Source: Desulfovibrionaceae bacterium (GTDB lineage Bacteria > Pseudomonadota > Gammaproteobacteria > Burkholderiales > Burkholderiaceae_C). Taken from it: DNA of 25,883 nt. Made by a program: the position numbers and the translations under genes. A model generated the notes under the pieces. The model worked only from the letters and a program-made list of their open reading frames with translations, had not been told where the DNA came from and did not search any database. The DNA lies in contig WRJY01000334.1 of assembly GCA_009778355.1 (NCBI GenBank), forward strand, positions 1 through 25,883, read 5' to 3'. Below, piece after piece: positions 25,598 to 25,883 of this stretch; position 1 is the stretch's first letter; every line of letters starts with the position of its first letter.

Positions 25598-25883
25598 ATG
25601 AAAGCCGTCTTCATCCGCCACGGCCAAAGTACCGGCAATGCCGGCGTGCCTTGCCACGATCTGGCGTCCATCGAATTGACGGACCTCGGCCATGAACAGG
25701 CGCGGGACATTGCGGGCAGTTGGACCGAAGCGCCTTCGCTGATTGTCACTTCCCCTTACCTGCGCACCCGGCAAACGGCAGCGCCCACCATGGAACGCTT
25801 CCCGGATGTGCCGGTCGAGGTCTGGCCGATCGAGGAATTCACCTATCTCCAGCCCTCCCGCTGGAACGGAACGCGCAGCGCCG
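25598..25883 (+). CDS. Histidine phosphatase (phosphoglycerate mutase-like) family protein, 5' part
   Basis: The first 95 codons are visible; the gene runs off the right edge. The start is MKAVFIRHGQSTGN, the classical RHG motif with catalytic His8 and Arg7. It is followed by LTDLGHEQARDIA and SPYLRTRQTA, both standard for branch 1 of the superfamily. The ATG at 25598 is the first start after an in-frame TAA at 25583; the Shine-Dalgarno is weak. Members are cytoplasmic phosphatases of about 200 residues acting on small phosphometabolites or phosphoproteins; the substrate cannot be told from this part. It is divergent from the surface-protein block and probably unrelated in function. Confidence 0.9.
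   Translation, partial: MKAVFIRHGQSTGNAGVPCHDLASIELTDLGHEQARDIAGSWTEAPSLIVTSPYLRTRQTAAPTMERFPDVPVEVWPIEEFTYLQPSRWNGTRSA

Noticed and set aside
25529..25774. Upstream extension of the small minus-strand ORF
   Set aside because: It is exactly antisense to the histidine phosphatase, whose RHG motif and other signatures are clear.

Overview
The window looks like a GC-rich proteobacterial chromosome, most likely a betaproteobacterium. That is inferred from composition, codon use and the protein families; there is no rRNA or other marker gene. Almost all of it (positions 1 to about 24,909) is one minus-strand block of three genes for exported proteins. From 5' to 3' on the minus strand these are a small exported protein of unknown family (24909..24418), a giant exported multidomain protein of about 5,741 residues (24199..6974), and an RHS/YD-repeat protein (6977 down past the left edge) of which 2,325 residues are visible. 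The giant and RHS genes overlap by ATGA, with a strong Shine-Dalgarno just inside the end of the giant gene, so they are translationally coupled.

The giant protein runs, N to C: signal peptide; HELQH zinc-peptidase-like domain; alpha/alpha-toroid (terpene-cyclase/prenyltransferase-like) repeats; five CARDB-like Ig domains; a FlgD-like Ig module with an SPNGDG loop; a WD40/TolB-like propeller; a second FlgD module; a cysteine-containing, more AT-rich segment that I cannot assign; two more FlgD modules (one with a degenerate loop); then alternating Ig and FN3 domains. One FN3 is split by a discoidin-like (F5/8 type C) domain and one Ig-like domain is split by a second propeller. It ends with a further CARDB-like domain, four tandem copies of an Ig-pair unit of about 178 residues, and a hydrophobic C-terminal tail followed by arginines.

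The RHS protein runs: signal peptide; helical segment; transglutaminase-fold domain with the catalytic Cys replaced by Ala; a conserved middle region with a DP-TG...GG motif; two Ig-like domains; an uncharacterised beta-rich stretch; an RHS entry domain; and about 25 YD repeats that run off the left edge. Its C-terminus, where an RHS core and any toxin domain would lie, is not in the window.

To the right is an intergenic region (about 24,910 to 25,597) with a doubtful 56-residue ORF. The window ends with the first 95 codons of a plus-strand histidine phosphatase that is probably unrelated.

My reading (inference) is a cell-surface system. The giant protein would be a long, membrane-tethered adhesive stalk with a peptidase at its distal N-terminal end. 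It would be co-produced with an RHS shell protein, and the small exported protein would be an accessory. I do not recognise this exact architecture as a described system.
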